Assembly: GCA_017647245.1 (NCBI GenBank)
Contig: JAGCKY010000046.1
Span: forward strand, 1-17,622
DNA: 17,622 bases
Direction of reading: 5' to 3'
Source: Elusimicrobiaceae bacterium
GTDB taxonomy: Bacteria > Elusimicrobiota > Elusimicrobia > Elusimicrobiales > Elusimicrobiaceae
A model generated the notes under the pieces. It made no database searches, was not told the origin of the DNA, and saw only the letters and a program-made list of their open reading frames with translations. This document shows, one piece after another, positions 5,127 to 13,963 of the stretch (positions are counted from its first letter, which is position 1; the number at the start of each line of letters is the position of its first letter). Both the position numbers and the translations under genes were made by a program.

Positions 5127-6220
5127 ATATATTGTTCCTCTCTAATCTGTCGGGCAATCTGTGGACTGGACCTAATAATAGTGTCCCGGCGCAAATAGCG
5201 GCTCAAAAAGAGCAGGATAATATTTTTTGGTTTAATTTACGTTGTAAGGTTCCAGCTACTTGGACGGAACGTAAGTTACCGTTTTTAACTTCTAAAGAAA
5301 TTTCATCTGCTCGGTTGGCTAATTTGCCCGCCCCCTTTAATCATCCTGATATTGTGGTAGTAGAAGAAGTATATCCGCATCATTTTAGCCGTATGATTGC
5401 AGATGTGCAAAGAGCAAACATTCCCTATATCATTATCCCGCGTAGCCAATTAACCCGACAAGCCCAACGCCGCAAACCGCTCAAAAAATGGCTGGGGAAT
5501 TTAATTTATCACAAGCAATTAGTGCGTCGGGCAGCGGCTATTCAGTATCTTACTAAACAAGAGCAGGCCGACTCCGGAACAAAGTGGAATAAAAATTCGT
5601 TTGTGTTACCAAACGGCATTAATTTGCCGGACTTGCCCTCTAAAAATTTTTCATCTGACAAGATACGGGCGGTCTATATCGGTCGTTTGGAAAAATACCA
5701 AAAAGGATTGGATATTTTGCTGGAAGCTTGCCGCCAAATACAAGACAAATTACGTGCGGCGCGTTTTACGCTTACGCTATATGGGCCGGATCATTCCGAT
5801 TCTATGGCGAGTTTATTGCCATTGGTCAAGAAATATCAATTGGAAGATGTGTTATTTTTTAAACCGGCGGCATTTGGCAAGGAAAAAGAGTCCGTATTAC
5901 GTCATGCTGACGTGTTTGTGATGACTTCGCGTTTTGAAGGGCATCCTATGGGACTGATTGAAGCACTGGCGTACGGGTTACCTTGTCTGGTGACTACAGG
6001 CACAAATATGCGCGAGGAAATTGAAAAATATAATGCCGGGTGGACCGCAGATACTACGGTGCAAAGCATTGCCTCGGCGCTTGAGAAAATGCTGGCAGAG
6101 CGGGCGCAATTTGCAGAAAAAAGCGCCAACGCCCGCCGTTTGGCCGAGCAATATGACTGGGCAGAAATTGCTAAACAAAGCCACCAAATTTACGAGGAAA
6201 TTATCAGAGGAAATAAATGA
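5123..6220 (+). CDS. GT4 family glycosyltransferase
   Basis: A 365-residue retaining glycosyltransferase with a GT-B fold. The C-terminal donor domain shows AVYIGRLEKYQKGLDILLEA (183-202) with the usual R and K contacts to the nucleotide phosphates, HADVFVMTSRFEGHPMGLIE, and the EX7E pair E272/E280, then ALAYGLPCLVT. The N-terminal acceptor domain is divergent (MNILFLSNLSGNLWTG), with a glycine/proline loop near residues 11-18. It would add one sugar to the lipid-linked repeat unit. The start at 5123 overlaps the CapA stop as ATGA and has GGGGAAAG at a good distance; the longer frame from 5108 would begin inside that ribosome site. The donor sugar is unknown. Confidence 0.9.
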   Translation: MNILFLSNLSGNLWTGPNNSVPAQIAAQKEQDNIFWFNLRCKVPATWTERKLPFLTSKEISSARLANLPAPFNHPDIVVVEEVYPHHFSRMIADVQRANIPYIIIPRSQLTRQAQRRKPLKKWLGNLIYHKQLVRRAAAIQYLTKQEQADSGTKWNKNSFVLPNGINLPDLPSKNFSSDKIRAVYIGRLEKYQKGLDILLEACRQIQDKLRAARFTLTLYGPDHSDSMASLLPLVKKYQLEDVLFFKPAAFGKEKESVLRHADVFVMTSRFEGHPMGLIEALAYGLPCLVTTGTNMREEIEKYNAGWTADTTVQSIASALEKMLAERAQFAEKSANARRLAEQYDWAEIAKQSHQIYEEIIRGNK

Positions 6221-6867
6221 AAGCGTTCTTAAGTAAATTAAAATCAAAATTTCTTCGCTTTATAACGTATTGTTTAGCTCCGATACGTCGCCGGGAGCTG
6301 ACCAACCGGGATTTCACTATCATCTCCAATAATTGCTGGGGCGGCTTTGTATACCAGCGTTTTAATTTACCGTACCGTTCGCCGTTTGTGGGGTTGTTTT
6401 TACCCGCGCCGTGTTTCATTAAACTGCTGGAAGATTTTGAAAATAATATGCAAAAAGAGTTGCGTTTTATCACCGTGAAAGAATCGCCTTATTACGCCAA
6501 AATCAATACTTCCGGGCGCGTTTATCCTATTGGGGTATTGGGGGAAGATATTGAAATTCACTTTTTGCATGCCAAAACGCCCGAGCAGGCGACGGCGGAT
6601 TGGAACCGGCGCAAACAGCGTATCAACCCGCAGAATCTGCTTGTGAAATTTGCGGAAATGGATTGTTGCGCGCCGGAGTTGATTGAGCGTTTTGACAAGT
6701 TGCCTTATAAACATAAAATTTGTTTTACGGTGCACGACTATCCGACGTGCAAAAGTGTAATGAAATTAGCTAGCCCCAAATATGGGACAGATAAAGTGAA
6801 AAATGATTTTAATTTCGTACCTAAAAATCTAGTGACTCTGTTGAATAGCTGTAAGGAGCAAAAATGA
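6217..6867 (+). CDS. DUF1919 polysaccharide-locus protein
   Basis: A 216-residue protein that looks like the DUF1919 family, found almost only in exopolysaccharide and capsule clusters. The key N-terminal signature is FTIISNNCWGGFVYQRFN (33-50), followed by LPYRSPFVGLFLP and a phenylalanine-rich FIKLLEDF helix; the second half has IGVLGEDIEIHFLH and a conserved W/R/K stretch (TADWNRRKQRIN). No catalytic function has been proven; a transferase role, perhaps glycosyl- or acyl-transfer, is commonly guessed. The first 23 residues are basic with a short hydrophobic run (FLRFITYCLAPI), which could give peripheral membrane contact. It is coupled by ATGA overlaps on both sides, so it is an integral member of the operon. 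Confidence 0.85.
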   Translation: MKAFLSKLKSKFLRFITYCLAPIRRRELTNRDFTIISNNCWGGFVYQRFNLPYRSPFVGLFLPAPCFIKLLEDFENNMQKELRFITVKESPYYAKINTSGRVYPIGVLGEDIEIHFLHAKTPEQATADWNRRKQRINPQNLLVKFAEMDCCAPELIERFDKLPYKHKICFTVHDYPTCKSVMKLASPKYGTDKVKNDFNFVPKNLVTLLNSCKEQK

Positions 6868-7721
6868 AAAGTTGGTTTAAGAAATTTTTACGTGTTTTGC
6901 CGGATGAGTGGTATATCCAATTGCAATACTTTCATCATTTTCACCGTTTTGCGAATTTGAAAAATCCGCAAACTTTTAATGAAAAATTACAGTGGCTTAA
7001 ATTGCACGACCGCAATCCGCTCTATACCACGCTGGTGGATAAGTATGCCGTGAAAAAATGGGTAGCGGATAAAATCGGCGAACAATATATTATTCCGACG
7101 TTGGCCGTGTGGCAAAAAGCAGAAGATATTGATTTTGATAAACTGCCCAATCAATTTGTGCTTAAAGTCAATCACGATTCGGGCGGACTGGTAATTTGCC
7201 ATGATAAATCAAAACTGGATAAACAAGAGGCGGTGGCTAAACTGGCACGCGCTTTAAAAAACAACGGGTACTGGTATGGGCGCGAGTGGCCTTATAAAAA
7301 TGTAAAGCCGTGTATTATCGCTGAAAAGTATATGGAAGATAATGCACACCATTTAAATGATTACAAATTTTTCTGTTTCAATGGGAAAGCCAAATTTATT
7401 TTGTTTGGAAGCAACCGTTTTGAAAAGGGTGGATTGAAGGTTACTTTTTACGATACAAATTGGCAAAAACTTCCATTTGCGCGGGCGTATCATTCAGTAG
7501 ATAACCCGGCGGAAAAACCCTCTCAATTGCCGGCCATGTGCCAATTGGCAGAACAATTGGCCCGGCAAATGCCTTTTGCGCGTATTGATTTTTATGTTAT
7601 TGGGGAACAAATTTATTTTGGAGAAATTACGTTGTATCCCGCTTCGGGCATGGAAGGATTTAATCCGGCGCAATGGGACAAAAAAATCGGCGATTTAGTA
7701 GAGTTGCCTGAGGATAAATAA
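6864..7721 (+). CDS. TupA-like ATP-grasp protein, copy 2
   Basis: A 285-residue ATP-grasp paralogous to the gene at 3149. Shared blocks are LKNPQTFNEKLQWLKL (32-47), VDKYAVKKWVADKIG (58-72), DIDFDKLPNQFVLKVNHDSGG with K101 and a proper glycine loop, IAEKYM with E154, NDYKFFCFNG, and RIDFYVIGEQIYFGEITLYP with D242 and E254. This copy keeps all expected ATP and metal residues and is probably the canonical enzyme. It should ligate an amine, perhaps an amino acid or amino sugar, to a carboxyl group of the repeat unit. The ATG overlaps the DUF1919 stop and has AAGGAG upstream. Two distinct copies in one operon suggest two successive ligations or two acceptors. Confidence 0.9.
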   Translation: MKSWFKKFLRVLPDEWYIQLQYFHHFHRFANLKNPQTFNEKLQWLKLHDRNPLYTTLVDKYAVKKWVADKIGEQYIIPTLAVWQKAEDIDFDKLPNQFVLKVNHDSGGLVICHDKSKLDKQEAVAKLARALKNNGYWYGREWPYKNVKPCIIAEKYMEDNAHHLNDYKFFCFNGKAKFILFGSNRFEKGGLKVTFYDTNWQKLPFARAYHSVDNPAEKPSQLPAMCQLAEQLARQMPFARIDFYVIGEQIYFGEITLYPASGMEGFNPAQWDKKIGDLVELPEDK

Positions 7722-8863
7722 TGACAAAACCAATTCACGTGCTATATGTAATGAGCGATTTGTTGGAAGGCCGCGGCGGCATCCAAAGCGTAGTGATGGC
7801 TATTTACCAACATATCAAACGGGATAATGTACAAATAGATTTTGTCATTCACCAAGATGAAAATCCTTCCTTTGTGCCAACCGTTCAAAAATTAGGTAGC
7901 AAAGTATATCAAGCCCCTCAATGCAAAGAAATAGGTCTACTAGCATATGCGCGGTGGTGGAATCGGTTTTTTAAGGAACATCCGGAATATAAAATTGTTC
8001 ATGGGCACATGAAAGCATATATGTCGCTTTATTTATGGATTGCTAAGTTGCACGGCCGTACGACGATTGCGCATAGCCATATTGCCTACCCTCAATTACG
8101 ATTCTTTAAAAAATATGCTGAAAAATTAATGTTACTACCGCTCCGTTGGATGGTGGATTATCATTTTGCGTGTTCTGTTCAAGCAGGGGAATATCTGTAT
8201 GGAAAAAATACTGTTAAAAAACCTACTTTTCATTTTATTCCCAACGCACGCGACACAAAAGTATTTGTTTTTGATGCAGAAAAACGCCAAACAATGCGTC
8301 AAAAATTAAATCTTACGGATAAATTTGTTGTGGGCCATGTGGGACGATTTGACAAACAAAAAAATCATGTATTTTTAGTTCAGATTTTTAAAGAGATTTA
8401 CAAGCATAATCCGCAAGCGCGCTTATTGTTATTCGGAACAGGAAGACTCAAAGCTAAAATTGAACAACAAGTGGCTGAACTGGGACTCGCGGAAGTGGTT
8501 ATGTTTATGGGTGTTGTGCCTAATCCGCAAGATTATTATCAAGCAATGGATGTGTTTCTATTTCCGTCCTTATATGAGGGATTGGGTATGGTGTTAACGG
8601 AGGCACAAATTGCAGGGTTACCGTGTGTGTTTTCAGCTAATTTACCACGGGAAATAGAAATTGTACCTGAGCTTTGCCACCGCGTAAGTTTGACACAATC
8701 TGCTGAAGAATGGGCAAATGTAACTTTAGCACAAGCCGGAGTAGAACGTATTTCTCACGCTAAAGAAGCCGCCGAAAAAGGCTTTGAAATAACCGAAACA
8801 GCCAAGAAATTGGAAGCATTTTATATTAACCCAAACAATGAATGGATAGAGAAAAAAGTATGA
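7721..8863 (+). CDS. GT4 family glycosyltransferase (EpsF-like)
   Basis: A 380-residue GT-B enzyme. The N-terminus has the classic acceptor-domain glycine loop GRGGIQSVV (17-25) and AHSH (117-120). The donor half has VVGHVGRFDKQKNH (203-216; R209, K214), LLLFGTGRLK, and the EX7E motif in EGLGMVLTE (E286/E294) followed by IAGLPCV. It resembles Gram-positive EpsF-type exopolysaccharide glycosyltransferases. It starts by a TAATG overlap with the ATP-grasp gene, with GAGGAT as ribosome site, and ends overlapping the polymerase start as ATGA. Together with the GT2 and the other GT4 it makes three glycosyltransferases, implying about four sugars per repeat including the one set by the initiating enzyme. 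Confidence 0.92.
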   Translation: MTKPIHVLYVMSDLLEGRGGIQSVVMAIYQHIKRDNVQIDFVIHQDENPSFVPTVQKLGSKVYQAPQCKEIGLLAYARWWNRFFKEHPEYKIVHGHMKAYMSLYLWIAKLHGRTTIAHSHIAYPQLRFFKKYAEKLMLLPLRWMVDYHFACSVQAGEYLYGKNTVKKPTFHFIPNARDTKVFVFDAEKRQTMRQKLNLTDKFVVGHVGRFDKQKNHVFLVQIFKEIYKHNPQARLLLFGTGRLKAKIEQQVAELGLAEVVMFMGVVPNPQDYYQAMDVFLFPSLYEGLGMVLTEAQIAGLPCVFSANLPREIEIVPELCHRVSLTQSAEEWANVTLAQAGVERISHAKEAAEKGFEITETAKKLEAFYINPNNEWIEKKV

Positions 8864-10080
8864 AGAAGTTATTACAATATCTTTCAATTGAAAATTTATG
8901 TATTTGGAGTTACGCTATTTTCGGCCTAGACACGGCTCTGCTGGCATTTGCAAATCCTTTCTATTCTCAGATATATTGGTTGTTTGTAAAAGCCACGGGG
9001 GTGTTTTGCATCCCCTTAGGGCTAGCTATGTTGGCAAAACAAAAAAAGATTACGCAGCAAAATTTGATCTTGTTTTTCATTCCTGCCTTTTACTTTTTGA
9101 TTACTTTGCTACATACGTATGGCGGATTTCACGGACACGGAACAATCCCTTTTATGATATTGGGTTGTTTTACATTGTTTAACGATGAATTAAAATTAAA
9201 AATATTCAAATTATTCTTTGCGTTTGTTTTAATACAATGTGTGTTTTCATTAATTTTGTGGTTTGCGTACCAATGGGGAATTAACCTTGGGTTTTCTGAA
9301 GTAAATTATTATTCCAAGAATCAACTAGGCGTACGTTACGTTAAGTGGGGAATATTCGCTATTTTCAAGGGGGGAACCAACTTGCGCCTTTGCGGCATTT
9401 TTAATGAGCCGGGCGCTCTGGGCACGTTGTGTGCGTTCTTATTTATAGTCACGTATAGCGTATCTAAATTGTGGCAAAAAATTCTCTTGTTAATAACGGG
9501 GATGTGTGCCTATTCTTTGGCCTTTTACATCTTAATTTTTATGTTTGTGGCTTGTTATGCTGTCAAAAAAAGTATTTTAAATCTCGCCTGGCTAATTGTA
9601 TTGCCTATCTTATTTTTACAAATACCTAATATAGATTTTGGCAACGATAAGGTTAACAGATTTACCCAACGTTTTGAAATATCGGAAGAAAAAGGGTTGG
9701 AAGGAAATAACCGCTCGTCAGAGTTATATGATTATGAATTTTCTAAATTGGCTCAAAACGCGCAAATTATCTATGGTTACGGGGTTGGTTACCCTGTAGT
9801 TACGTTTGATGCACACGGTACGTCTTCGTATAAGCGCTATATCGTAGATTTGGGTATCATTGGATTTGCTATTTTTGCGGCACTTTGGGCGTGGGGGGGC
9901 TTTTCGCAAACAAAAGGCAACAAAAACTGCATAATACTACTGCTTTTATTTTTCTTATCGGTATATCAACGCCCGCGCGCGTTAACAAATCTCTACGGGT
10001 ATATTTTGCTGTTTGGCGGTATGCTTTATATACAATCCAAAGCCTTGGAAAAACCTTCTCTGCAGGATAATTCAAAATGA
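8860..10080 (+). CDS. Wzy-like O-antigen/polysaccharide polymerase
   Basis: A 406-residue integral membrane protein with about ten hydrophobic segments, for example around residues 18-32, 38-58, 69-85, 95-105, 115-138, 188-203, 207-232 and 245-262, with others near the C-terminus. A polar stretch of about 70 residues (262-330, rich in N, R, E and Y) separates the last segments and would be the large periplasmic loop. The motif RLCGIFNEPGALG (176-188) matches the R-x-x-G-x-x-x-E-P-G pattern of many Wzy-type polymerases. It should join repeat units on the outer face of the cytoplasmic membrane after Wzx flipping. The ATG at 8860, overlapping the previous stop, is preferred to the one at 8842, which lies inside the GT4 gene. 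Wzy proteins are poorly conserved, so context carries weight here. Confidence 0.83.
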   Translation: MKKLLQYLSIENLCIWSYAIFGLDTALLAFANPFYSQIYWLFVKATGVFCIPLGLAMLAKQKKITQQNLILFFIPAFYFLITLLHTYGGFHGHGTIPFMILGCFTLFNDELKLKIFKLFFAFVLIQCVFSLILWFAYQWGINLGFSEVNYYSKNQLGVRYVKWGIFAIFKGGTNLRLCGIFNEPGALGTLCAFLFIVTYSVSKLWQKILLLITGMCAYSLAFYILIFMFVACYAVKKSILNLAWLIVLPILFLQIPNIDFGNDKVNRFTQRFEISEEKGLEGNNRSSELYDYEFSKLAQNAQIIYGYGVGYPVVTFDAHGTSSYKRYIVDLGIIGFAIFAALWAWGGFSQTKGNKNCIILLLLFFLSVYQRPRALTNLYGYILLFGGMLYIQSKALEKPSLQDNSK

Positions 10081-11186
10081 AAAAAATCGGAATATTAACC
10101 TTTCATAATGCCAATAACTATGGAGCCGTACTGCAGGCATACGCTCTCAAATCTACCCTGACCCGATTGGGCAGTACAGCGCATGTGTTGAATTACTACT
10201 GTCCTAAACTGCAACGGGAATATAAAGGTATCCCTGTGTTTAAAAAGAGTTTTGCGGAAATTATAAAATATCCGTTTAAATTATTGTTTTTTCCGATACT
10301 AAGAAAGCAGATCGCGCGCCGCTTTAAAAGCTTTCGCGAGCAGTATTTGCTGGATACGAAACCGCTGCTTCCAAGCATTATTGGCGATAATACGCAGTCT
10401 TACGATGCTTTCGTTTGCGGAAGCGACCAAGTGTTCAACCCGCGTATTACCCATTTTGATTCTAATTATTTTCTGGCATTTAGTCCAAATAAGTCAAAAA
10501 ACTATTCCTATGCGGCCAGCTTCGGACTTGCATTAGAATACTTGCGTCCCGAAGAAAGGGCTTTTTTTGCCAAGCAACTTGCTCACTTTAATCAAATTTC
10601 CGTCAGAGAAATGCAGGGGGCACAAATTGTGGAAGATATTTTGGCAAGCAAGGCCCAGGTGCACATAGATCCCACGTTACTTTTGACAAAGGAAGATTGG
10701 AAAAAGCTGGCCGTTCTCCCTAAAACTAAAAATTATGTTCTTTTGTATTTGATGTATGAAGACCCGAATTTAATTAGCTTGGCGCAACAGTTGGCGCGTC
10801 AAAAAGGGTGCGAACTATTATTTATTTCTCACTCCATGTATTTTAGAAAAACAGTACCCGCGCCTTATATCAAACCCACACCGCAAGAGTGGCTGGGCCT
10901 ATTCCTAAACGCCCAATATGTATTTACAAATTCTTTTCATGGACTTGCTTTCTCTATTAATTTTAATAGGCCTTTTTTCGTAGGACGGCTGCCTAATAAA
11001 AGAGGGGCTATTAATTCGCGGTTTGATAATCTGTTAGAAATTACGGGCCTGCAAAACCGTTTGTATACGCGCTTTACGGCGACTCACAACTTTGATGAAC
11101 CTATTGAGTGGCAAAGAGTCAATAACATATTAACTCAAGAGCGCGAAAAATCTTTTTCTTATTTAAGGACTATTACGCAAGGATGA
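10077..11186 (+). CDS. Polysaccharide pyruvyltransferase family protein
   Basis: A 369-residue member of the polysaccharide pyruvyltransferase family (GT-B-like fold, CsaB/WcaK relatives). Signatures: GILTFHNANNYGAVLQAYAL (5-24), the GSDQVFNP box (115-122), YSYAASFG (143-150), ISVRE (174-178), HIDPTLLL (196-203), and the C-terminal FTNSFHGLAFSINF with NSFHG at 285-289. Proven members transfer pyruvate from phosphoenolpyruvate to form a ketal on a sugar, adding negative charge. This subgroup is often linked to FrhB-like iron-sulfur proteins, as here with the gene at 12700, and its true donor may differ. It overlaps both neighbours by ATGA. Confidence 0.9.
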   Translation: MKKIGILTFHNANNYGAVLQAYALKSTLTRLGSTAHVLNYYCPKLQREYKGIPVFKKSFAEIIKYPFKLLFFPILRKQIARRFKSFREQYLLDTKPLLPSIIGDNTQSYDAFVCGSDQVFNPRITHFDSNYFLAFSPNKSKNYSYAASFGLALEYLRPEERAFFAKQLAHFNQISVREMQGAQIVEDILASKAQVHIDPTLLLTKEDWKKLAVLPKTKNYVLLYLMYEDPNLISLAQQLARQKGCELLFISHSMYFRKTVPAPYIKPTPQEWLGLFLNAQYVFTNSFHGLAFSINFNRPFFVGRLPNKRGAINSRFDNLLEITGLQNRLYTRFTATHNFDEPIEWQRVNNILTQEREKSFSYLRTITQG

Positions 11187-12712
11187 AAGGACGCACGGAA
11201 TTATTTGTTCACAACTCTTTTATGATGGCCTTCCAACAAGTTACCGGAATGGTCACGGCGTTTATTATTCCGCGCGTATTGTTGTCGGTTTATGGTTCTG
11301 AAATCAATGGGTTTGTTGTTTCGGTCACGCAGTTTATTTCTTATTTTGTATTGGTAGAAGCCGGTATTTCCGGTGCGAGTATCTATGCGCTCTACAAACC
11401 CCTTGCCAATAAAGATATCCCCGCTATTAACGGTATTTTGTCTGCGGCAAAAAAGTTTTATCAAACTTCCGGCTATATCTTTTTGGCATTAGTGTGTTTG
11501 TTGGCGTTACTGTATCCGGTATTTGCCAAAACGCTTCATTTGGCATTTTGGCAAATTTCACTGGTCGTTTTTGCGTTAGGGGCTAAAGGGGTTTTTGATT
11601 TCTTTACGCTTTCCAAATACCGCGTTTTACTTACGGCAAGCCAAAAGAGTTATATTATTTCTTCGGCTCAAATTGTTTATTTGGGGTTAAACACGCTCAT
11701 TGTATGGGGACTTGCCAAGTTGGGCTTTAGCATTGTAACGGTGGAAGTGGCGGTGGTGTTTTCCGTTTTTACCCGCTCTTGGATTTTATACTATTACACT
11801 AAAAAACATTTTCCGTTTGTTGATTATACGGTTACTCCGGATAAAGAATCTATCAAGGACCGCTGGAATGTCTTATACTTACAACTACTGCGAGGAGCCC
11901 AAAGTGCCATTCCCGTTATGTTGGCCACGATGTTAACATCATTGCTGGAGGTAAGCGTGTACAGCATTTATAACCTTGTACTGGCGGGGGTGGGGGGAAT
12001 TTTAAGCATTTTTATTTCCGGGCTTGCGGCTTCTTTTGGGGACGTGATTGCGCGCAAGCAACATAGAATCTTAAAAGAAGCGACACAACAATTTGAACAA
12101 ACTTATTATATATTTCTTACAGTTGTTTACGGGGTTTGTCTGCTGATGATTTTATCTTTTGTCAAAATATATACTACCGATATTAATGATGTGAATTATA
12201 TTTTGCCTTGGTTGGGATTTTTGTTTGTGCTAAGAGGGCTGTTAGACCACCTGAAAACTCCGCAGGGAATGTTGGTTCTTTCTGCCGGAATGTATCGCCA
12301 GACGCGCTGGCAGACCACCACGCAAGCACTTATTGCGGTGATTGGCGGAGTTATTGGCGGATATTTTTGGGGATTGTACGGCATTATAGGCGGGGGCATT
12401 TTGTCGCACTTGTACCGTGATATCGATTTGTTATTCTTTATTCCTAAACATGTTACCAAATTAAGTTATGTTCGTTCGTTACGGCACATGTTGTTGGTAC
12501 TAGGGAACTTTGGCTTAATAACATTTATTTGGTATTTTTATCCTTTTCAAATTGATACGGTGTTTCAATGGCTGGTCTATGCGGTCTGTAGTACGATAGC
12601 AGTTATCATTTGGACTGTTTTGACAAATTATGCCGTAGATCCTAAAAATATGACTCAAATTTATTACCGTATTTATAAACTAATTGCGCGGAGAATCAAA
12701 TGCTTACACTAA
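11183..12712 (+). CDS. Wzx-like polysaccharide flippase
   Basis: A 509-residue integral membrane protein with 12-14 predicted hydrophobic helices, typical in length and spacing for the MOP/PST exporter superfamily. The start FMMAFQQVTGMVTAFIIPRV followed by YGSEINGFVVSVTQFISYF closely follows the first two helices of such flippases (basic residue after helix 1, polar G-x-N-G loop). It should move the undecaprenyl-diphosphate-linked repeat unit across the cytoplasmic membrane before polymerisation by the Wzy gene two positions upstream. The ribosome site AAGG directly abuts the ATG, but the overlap with the previous stop allows coupled restart. Its last 13 bases overlap the next gene. Confidence 0.9.
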   Translation: MKGRTELFVHNSFMMAFQQVTGMVTAFIIPRVLLSVYGSEINGFVVSVTQFISYFVLVEAGISGASIYALYKPLANKDIPAINGILSAAKKFYQTSGYIFLALVCLLALLYPVFAKTLHLAFWQISLVVFALGAKGVFDFFTLSKYRVLLTASQKSYIISSAQIVYLGLNTLIVWGLAKLGFSIVTVEVAVVFSVFTRSWILYYYTKKHFPFVDYTVTPDKESIKDRWNVLYLQLLRGAQSAIPVMLATMLTSLLEVSVYSIYNLVLAGVGGILSIFISGLAASFGDVIARKQHRILKEATQQFEQTYYIFLTVVYGVCLLMILSFVKIYTTDINDVNYILPWLGFLFVLRGLLDHLKTPQGMLVLSAGMYRQTRWQTTTQALIAVIGGVIGGYFWGLYGIIGGGILSHLYRDIDLLFFIPKHVTKLSYVRSLRHMLLVLGNFGLITFIWYFYPFQIDTVFQWLVYAVCSTIAVIIWTVLTNYAVDPKNMTQIYYRIYKLIARRIKCLH

Positions 12713-13920
12713 CTGATAAAACAAAATGTTGCGGATGCGGGGCTTGTGCGAATAGTTGCCCCAAAAATTGCATCGCTATGGTGGCTGATGAAGAAGGGTT
12801 TTTATATCCGCAGGTAGATAAATCGGCGTGCGTAAATTGCGGGCTCTGTGAAAAAGTTTGCCCGATACTGAACAAACCGCAAACTTTCCCGGTGCTGGAA
12901 ACGTATGCCGCAAAACACAAAAACGCGGAAGTGAAATTAAAAAGTTCCTCGGGCGGAATGTTTACCGCGCTGGCAGAAGTGATTCTAAAAGAAGGCGGCG
13001 TTGTCTTTGGCGCCGGGTTTGATAAAGAGTGGAACGTGGTGCATACTTATGCAGAAAATTTAACGGATTTAGACAAATTGCGCCGCTCTAAATACGTGCA
13101 AAGCGATACCGAAAACACGTATCAGCAAGCCAAACAATTTTTGGAACAAGGCCGCAAGGTATTATTTACCGGTACGCCGTGCCAAATTGCGGGCTTGCGT
13201 AATTATTTAGGCAAGGAATATGAAAATCTTTTGACGGCGCAGCTTATCTGTCACGGAACGCCTTCTCCGGGGGTTTGGAGCGCTTTTTTGAAAGAAAATT
13301 TCAATAAAAATGACATAAAAAATATCAATTTTAGAGATAAGCATTTTGGTTGGAGTGCCAATTATCTGAGTTTTTTATTTTCCGATGGACTCTTGTGCGC
13401 TCATGGAATGAGAAGAACCTTGGCCGAAAAACTTTTTGAAAGAGTACCCGGCAAAAGAAAAATTGGCTACATCTATAGAAATGTATTTTTGAGAGCTTTT
13501 TTAGCCGAATTAATCAGTCGCCGGAGTTGTTTTGTTTGTGCTTTTCGGGGAAAAGAAAATCAATTTGCTGATTTTACGATGGGCGATTTGTGGGGAAAAT
13601 GGCCTGAAATTATTACTTCACAAGACAAAAGAGAAGGTATGTCTGTGCTGACGGCAAATACAGCTAAAGCCAAACATCTGTTAAATTCTCTGTCTCTTGT
13701 CACGCAACCTATTGATTTTGACCGCGTGGCGCGAATCAATTTTCCATTACTTTCTTCGCCGGTTGCTCACCCTAAACGGGCAGAGTTTTTCGCCCGGTAC
13801 CGAACGGAAAACGTAAGCAAGTTAATACGGGAGTTACTGGATATTAAACCTTGGTGGCTAGCAATCATAAACAAGGGCTACAACAAAGTGTTGACTTTGT
13901 TAAAGATAAAGCGTCCGTAA
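12700..13920 (+). CDS. FrhB/FdhB-type iron-sulfur oxidoreductase
   Basis: A 406-residue protein with two N-terminal [4Fe-4S] ferredoxin motifs, C10-x2-C13-x2-C16-x3-C20-P and C44-x2-C47-x2-C50-x3-C54-P. The coenzyme F420 hydrogenase/dehydrogenase beta-subunit domains follow: SSSGGMFTALAE, LFTGTPCQIAGLRNYLG, LICHGTPSPGVW, and a further cysteine pair in RRSCFVCAFRG before ADFTMGDLWG. In methanogens the family oxidises F420, using flavin; in polysaccharide loci it presumably reduces or oxidises a sugar or its substituent with a flavin, but no reaction is proven. It is the last gene of the operon, overlapping the flippase by 13 bp, with GGAG 6 nt before its ATG. Frequent pairing with pyruvyltransferase-family genes suggests they act on the same moiety. 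Confidence 0.9.
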   Translation: MLTLTDKTKCCGCGACANSCPKNCIAMVADEEGFLYPQVDKSACVNCGLCEKVCPILNKPQTFPVLETYAAKHKNAEVKLKSSSGGMFTALAEVILKEGGVVFGAGFDKEWNVVHTYAENLTDLDKLRRSKYVQSDTENTYQQAKQFLEQGRKVLFTGTPCQIAGLRNYLGKEYENLLTAQLICHGTPSPGVWSAFLKENFNKNDIKNINFRDKHFGWSANYLSFLFSDGLLCAHGMRRTLAEKLFERVPGKRKIGYIYRNVFLRAFLAELISRRSCFVCAFRGKENQFADFTMGDLWGKWPEIITSQDKREGMSVLTANTAKAKHLLNSLSLVTQPIDFDRVARINFPLLSSPVAHPKRAEFFARYRTENVSKLIRELLDIKPWWLAIINKGYNKVLTLLKIKRP

Positions 13921-13963
13921 TATAACAGCTAATTCTATTTTGAAAGCCGGTGTGCTTAAAAAG

